This document shows, in pieces, positions 13,126-15,355 of a DNA stretch of 15,355 nucleotides. The position numbers were made by a program, and so were the translations under genes. The DNA lies in assembly GCA_004525355.1 (NCBI GenBank), contig SPCK01000012.1:1-15355 (forward strand), written 5' to 3'. The stretch's first letter is position 1. Each line of letters opens with the position of its first letter. The notes under the pieces are model-generated. The model was given only the letters and a program-made list of their open reading frames with translations, ran no database searches and had not been told where the DNA came from. This stretch comes from Spirochaetales bacterium. GTDB lineage: Bacteria; Spirochaetota; Spirochaetia; Treponematales; UBA12059.

Positions 13126-13974
13126 ATGGAAGAAATCGGTTGCCTTGCTATCATCAGAATCCGGCTCGACACCTACTCCACCAAAGAGCGCCATGTCGCG
13201 ACCTATATACTTGAGAACCCCCGCGACGCAGTGGATCCGAGTATCGAGGAGCTGGCCGAGAAGATCGGGGTCTCGGTTTCGACCCTCTTCCGCTTCGTAC
13301 GCAAGCTTGGCTACGAGGGATACCAACAATTCAGGATTGCCCTCGCCACCCAGACGCTGTCTCCCCGGGACACCTGGTATGAATCCCCAGAAGCCGGAAT
13401 CGATGAAAAATCTGCCGTGGCCGTCGTGTTCAGGACGAGCATAGCCGCGCTCGAGGCGACGCTCGCGGGGCTCGATACAACTCTCCTTGAAAAGGTAGCC
13501 GCTAGCATAGTTTCTGCCTCGCGCGTTATTTTCCTGGGGCTTGGCGGTTCCAACTGCGTTGCCCAGGACGCCTGGCACAAGCTCATCAGGACAGGCATCC
13601 CCTGTGAGGCTCCGGTGGATTTTCACATGCAGCTCATGACGGCCTCGCAGTTGAGCCCAGGATCCCTGGTCGTTCTTTTTTCCCATACCGGATCGAATAC
13701 AGACACATACGCACTCGTTGATGAAGCGCGGCTTTCCGGGGCGACCATCGTGGTAGTCACGAGCCAACCTAAAAGCCCGCTCGCCCGTAAAGCAGACATC
13801 GTGATCGTCTCGAGGACGCCTCATGTCAGCTTTGTCTCGGAGGCGTGGTCTGCGCGCATTGCCCAGCTGGCGATCGTCGACAGCATCTATGTCCTCGTGA
13901 TGGAAAGGCTCGGCGACAAAGGCGCCAGGCAACTTGATGCCATGCGGAAATCGATAGCCAGACGCCGCCTCTGA
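13126..13974 (+). CDS. RpiR/MurR-family transcriptional regulator
   Basis: 282 residues, normal for the family. The N-terminal winged helix-turn-helix (about 1-77) shows CLAIIRIRLDTYSTKERHVATYIL, then the recognition region SIEELAEKIGVSVSTLFRFVRKLGY with EGYQQFRIAL after it. The C-terminal SIS sugar-phosphate isomerase-like domain (about 105-260) has the phosphosugar loop GLGGSN (138-143) and SHTGSNTDT (186-194). Such proteins sense a phosphorylated sugar or sugar acid. It stands divergent to the sugar importer and first in line before kdgK and gnd, so a KDG-6-phosphate or 6-phosphogluconate effector is a reasonable guess, not a demonstrated one. The ATG at 13126 follows GGGAA by about seven bases; an earlier ATG at 13109 is in another frame. 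Confidence 0.92.
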   Translation: MEEIGCLAIIRIRLDTYSTKERHVATYILENPRDAVDPSIEELAEKIGVSVSTLFRFVRKLGYEGYQQFRIALATQTLSPRDTWYESPEAGIDEKSAVAVVFRTSIAALEATLAGLDTTLLEKVAASIVSASRVIFLGLGGSNCVAQDAWHKLIRTGIPCEAPVDFHMQLMTASQLSPGSLVVLFSHTGSNTDTYALVDEARLSGATIVVVTSQPKSPLARKADIVIVSRTPHVSFVSEAWSARIAQLAIVDSIYVLVMERLGDKGARQLDAMRKSIARRRL

Positions 13975-13992
13975 CGGCGGTCATACATACAT

Positions 13993-14019
13993 GTGAAGTC
14001 GGCACGTCTGCGGCTTCAC
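13993..14019 (+). promoter_or_regulatory. Hairpin just before the kdgK ribosome site
   Basis: GTGAAGTCG (13993-14001) pairs with CGGCTTCAC (14011-14019) in nine base pairs, one of them G-U, around a nine-base loop. It ends two bases before the AGGAG site (14022-14026) of the next gene. No T-run follows, so it is not a terminator; it may tune kdgK translation or mRNA stability. Confidence 0.45.
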
Positions 14020-14035
14020 GCAGGAGCGGTCCATT

Positions 14036-15118
14036 ATGCCGGAACTCATCATCCCATCGGCCGAAGGCAAAAAACGCGACTTCATGGCCCTCGGCGCCCT
14101 CGTTACCCGCCTCGATCCCGGGCTAGTCCCCTTTTCGGACGCCGATAGCTACGCGCTCCACGTCTCGGGAGGCGAATACAACGTTGCAGCCAACCTGTCG
14201 CGCTGTTTCGGGCAACGCACCGCTATCGCGAGCGCCATCGTGGACTATCCCATTGGGTCCAAGGTGGAGCGTGAAGTTCGAGCCGCCGGCGTGGAAGGAA
14301 TCTACGTGCGCTTCGTGCACGACGGGGTCCGCGGTCCCAACATGGCGACGGTCTGGAGCGACCGCGGTATGGGCCCCCGCGCGCCCATCGTCTTCTACAA
14401 TCGCGCCAACGAGGCGGCCGCACTCCTGTCCCCCGGCAGCTTCGCCTGGGAGCGGCTGTTTGGCGAGGGTATCCGCTGGTTCCATTCCGGCGGCATCTTC
14501 TCCGCCCTTTCTGCAACAACGCCCGAGCTCGTGATCGAAGCCATGAAGGCCGCGAGAAGCGCGGGCGCCGTCGTCTCGTTCGACTTGAACTACCGCGCAA
14601 AGCTTTGGAGGGTCGCCAGCCAGGCTGAAGCTCCCGAGATTCTCTCGAGAATCGTCGACAACGTCGATGTATTGGTCGGCAACGAGGAAGACCTGCAGCT
14701 TGGGCTCGGCCTTATCGGTCCTGCGACCGGCGGCGCTTCCAAGCTCGATCCGGCTGCCTTCCTCGGCACTATCGAAGAGGTCACGCGGCGCTTTCCCCGT
14801 GTTTCTGCGATCGCCACCACCCTCCGGGAAGTACACTCGACCGCGCGGCACTCCTGGAGCGCCGTCCTCTGGATGAACGGAAAATCCTGGGTCGCGCCTA
14901 CCATGGAGCTCGACGTGTACGACCGAATAGGCGGCGGCGACGGGTTCGCGGCAGGATTGTTCTACGGTTTTTTGTCGGGAAGAAACCCTGAGGAGTCATT
15001 GAGGCTCGGATGGGCGCACGGAGCTCTCGTTGCCACGTATCCTGGCGACACGAGCCTGGCTACCCTTGCGGAGGTCGAAGCCTTGGCCAAGGGCGGCAGC
15101 GCCCGCGTTCAGCGCTGA
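14036..15118 (+). CDS. kdgK: PfkB-family sugar-acid kinase, 2-keto-3-deoxygluconate kinase type
   Basis: 360 residues, cytoplasmic; longer than E. coli KdgK (309) but close to the about 340-residue Thermotoga-type KDG kinase, which shares the blocks seen here. It should phosphorylate 2-keto-3-deoxygluconate with ATP to KDPG. Landmarks: substrate-side SGGEYNVAANLS (44-55), PIVFYNRANEAA (117-128), RWFHSGG (147-153), SFDLNYRAKLW (181-191), NVDVLVGNEEDL (209-220), and TTLREVHSTARHSWSAVLW (261-279). The second PfkB signature is DRIGGGDGFAAGLFYG (296-311), with catalytic base D302; the usual GAGD is GGGD here. AGGAG (14022-14026) nine bases before the ATG supports the start. It follows rpiR by 61 bases and precedes gnd by 81. 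The next gene uses 6-phosphogluconate, so a kinase for gluconate or 2-ketogluconate is the main alternative. No KDPG aldolase is visible in the window. Confidence 0.85.
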   Translation: MPELIIPSAEGKKRDFMALGALVTRLDPGLVPFSDADSYALHVSGGEYNVAANLSRCFGQRTAIASAIVDYPIGSKVEREVRAAGVEGIYVRFVHDGVRGPNMATVWSDRGMGPRAPIVFYNRANEAAALLSPGSFAWERLFGEGIRWFHSGGIFSALSATTPELVIEAMKAARSAGAVVSFDLNYRAKLWRVASQAEAPEILSRIVDNVDVLVGNEEDLQLGLGLIGPATGGASKLDPAAFLGTIEEVTRRFPRVSAIATTLREVHSTARHSWSAVLWMNGKSWVAPTMELDVYDRIGGGDGFAAGLFYGFLSGRNPEESLRLGWAHGALVATYPGDTSLATLAEVEALAKGGSARVQR

Positions 15119-15123
15119 CGGGG

Positions 15124-15169
15124 AGCAGACAAGGCGCGTTGGCGGTTTGTCTGCTGCATGTCAAGCAGC
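15124..15169 (+). promoter_or_regulatory. Two overlapping hairpins between kdgK and gnd
   Basis: Stem A: AGCAGACAA (15124-15132) with TTGTCTGCT (15147-15155), nine perfect pairs. Stem B: GCTGC (15153-15157) with GCAGC (15165-15169), followed by GTTT. They share 15153-15155, so both cannot form fully at once. Stem A may stabilise the kdgK mRNA end; stem B is a weak terminator shape. An attenuator is possible but unproven. Confidence 0.4.
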
Positions 15170-15199
15170 GTTTCGGTTATCAATGAAAGGCGATGCATC

Positions 15200-15355
15200 A
15201 TGAAAATGAATGTCGGACTGATCGGACTCGCGGTGATGGGCCAGAATCTCGTGCTCAACATGAACGACAGAGGCTACTCAGTCGCCATACACAACCGTTC
15301 ACCGAAACCCATTCGCGACTTCCTGGCCGGTCCGGTCTCCGGCAGGTTTCATGAA
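15200..15355 (+). CDS. gnd: 6-phosphogluconate dehydrogenase, N-terminal part (runs off the window)
   Basis: The first 52 codons are present and the frame is open to the window end. It oxidatively decarboxylates 6-phosphogluconate to ribulose 5-phosphate with NADP (or NAD) in the pentose phosphate pathway. The N-terminus holds the dinucleotide-binding strand-turn-helix GLIGLAVMGQNLVLNM followed by DRGY and HNRSPKPI, the typical Gnd pattern (GxMGxNLxLNxxDxG, then NRT/S). The ATG at 15200 is chosen because AAAGG (15186-15190) stands nine bases upstream; the second ATG at 15206 would be further away. Placement after rpiR and the KdgK-like kinase suggests that this copy serves sugar-acid catabolism. 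The visible part does not show whether it is the longer decameric-type or the shorter NAD-type enzyme. Confidence 0.92.
   Translation, partial: MKMNVGLIGLAVMGQNLVLNMNDRGYSVAIHNRSPKPIRDFLAGPVSGRFHE

Noticed and set aside
13060..13932. 290-codon minus-strand frame opposite rpiR
   Set aside because: Antisense shadow; the plus-strand product has complete HTH and SIS motifs, while the minus product is Arg/His/Gly-rich without a known fold.
14123..14851. 242-codon minus-strand frame opposite kdgK
   Set aside because: Antisense shadow of the PfkB gene, low-complexity composition and no family motif.
1..15355. CRISPR array, toxin-antitoxin pair, phage or transposon
   Set aside because: No regularly spaced repeats, no integrase or transposase motifs and no terminal inverted repeats were found on either strand.

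Overview
The window looks like chromosome from a Gram-negative, probably anaerobic or facultative bacterium with moderately high G+C genes (I estimate high-50s percent). The outer-membrane inference rests on a KdsC phosphatase, which belongs to Kdo/LPS synthesis. A Spirochaetota-like host fits the mix of genes (SlyX, Uup-type ABC-F, RpiR regulator, KdgK-like kinase, CUT1 sugar transporter, iron-sulfur amine/imino-acid dehydrogenase), but this is a guess and is not proven by any single gene. I see no phage, insertion sequence, tRNA, rRNA or CRISPR array.

Layout, left to right. (1) Positions 2-1986, plus strand: the 3' part of tldD and a complete TldE/PmbA-family gene overlapping it by ATGA. 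A strong 17-bp hairpin and then a canonical intrinsic terminator follow. (2) Positions about 2131-3796, plus: a promoter-like -10 inside an inverted repeat, a 10-codon leader ORF, and a membrane dCACHE-GGDEF diguanylate cyclase. (3) Positions 3790-4014, minus: slyX, whose 3' end overlaps the cyclase gene by 7 bases. (4) Positions 4178-6061, minus: a Uup-type ABC-F ATPase with a promoter so close that its mRNA may be almost leaderless. (5) Positions 6239-9474, plus: a two-gene operon encoding a multi-cofactor dehydrogenase. Its 694-residue subunit fuses a [2Fe-2S] domain, a flavin/dinucleotide domain, a ferredoxin-like domain and a BFD-like [2Fe-2S] domain; the partner is a DAO-family FAD oxidase. 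Three helically phased GTTTCAT repeats sit over its promoter. (6) Positions 9544-12829, minus: a CUT1 sugar ABC transporter operon (binding protein, two permeases, no ATPase) with kdsC at its tail. (7) Positions 13126-15355, plus: rpiR-family regulator, kdgK-like sugar-acid kinase and the start of gnd, divergent from the transporter across an AT-rich regulatory region.

How the genes work together. Regions 6 and 7 look like one sugar-acid utilisation locus: an RpiR/MurR-type regulator between a sugar importer and a ketodeoxygluconate kinase plus 6-phosphogluconate dehydrogenase. The importer, however, appears broken. The binding-protein gene needs three single-base corrections to read through, and the second permease lacks about 90 codons (including the EAA loop that contacts the ATPase) and also carries a TGA where a Trp is expected. 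The first permease, kdsC, rpiR and kdgK are intact, so this is either real decay of the importer or assembly errors confined to one stretch; the internal deletion is harder to explain as a simple read error.

The most interesting functional item is the fused iron-sulfur flavoprotein with its DAO partner, a compact version of the HcnABC / opine oxidase / dye-linked proline dehydrogenase family whose substrate cannot be read from the sequence. I found nothing here that I would call with confidence an entirely undescribed system.
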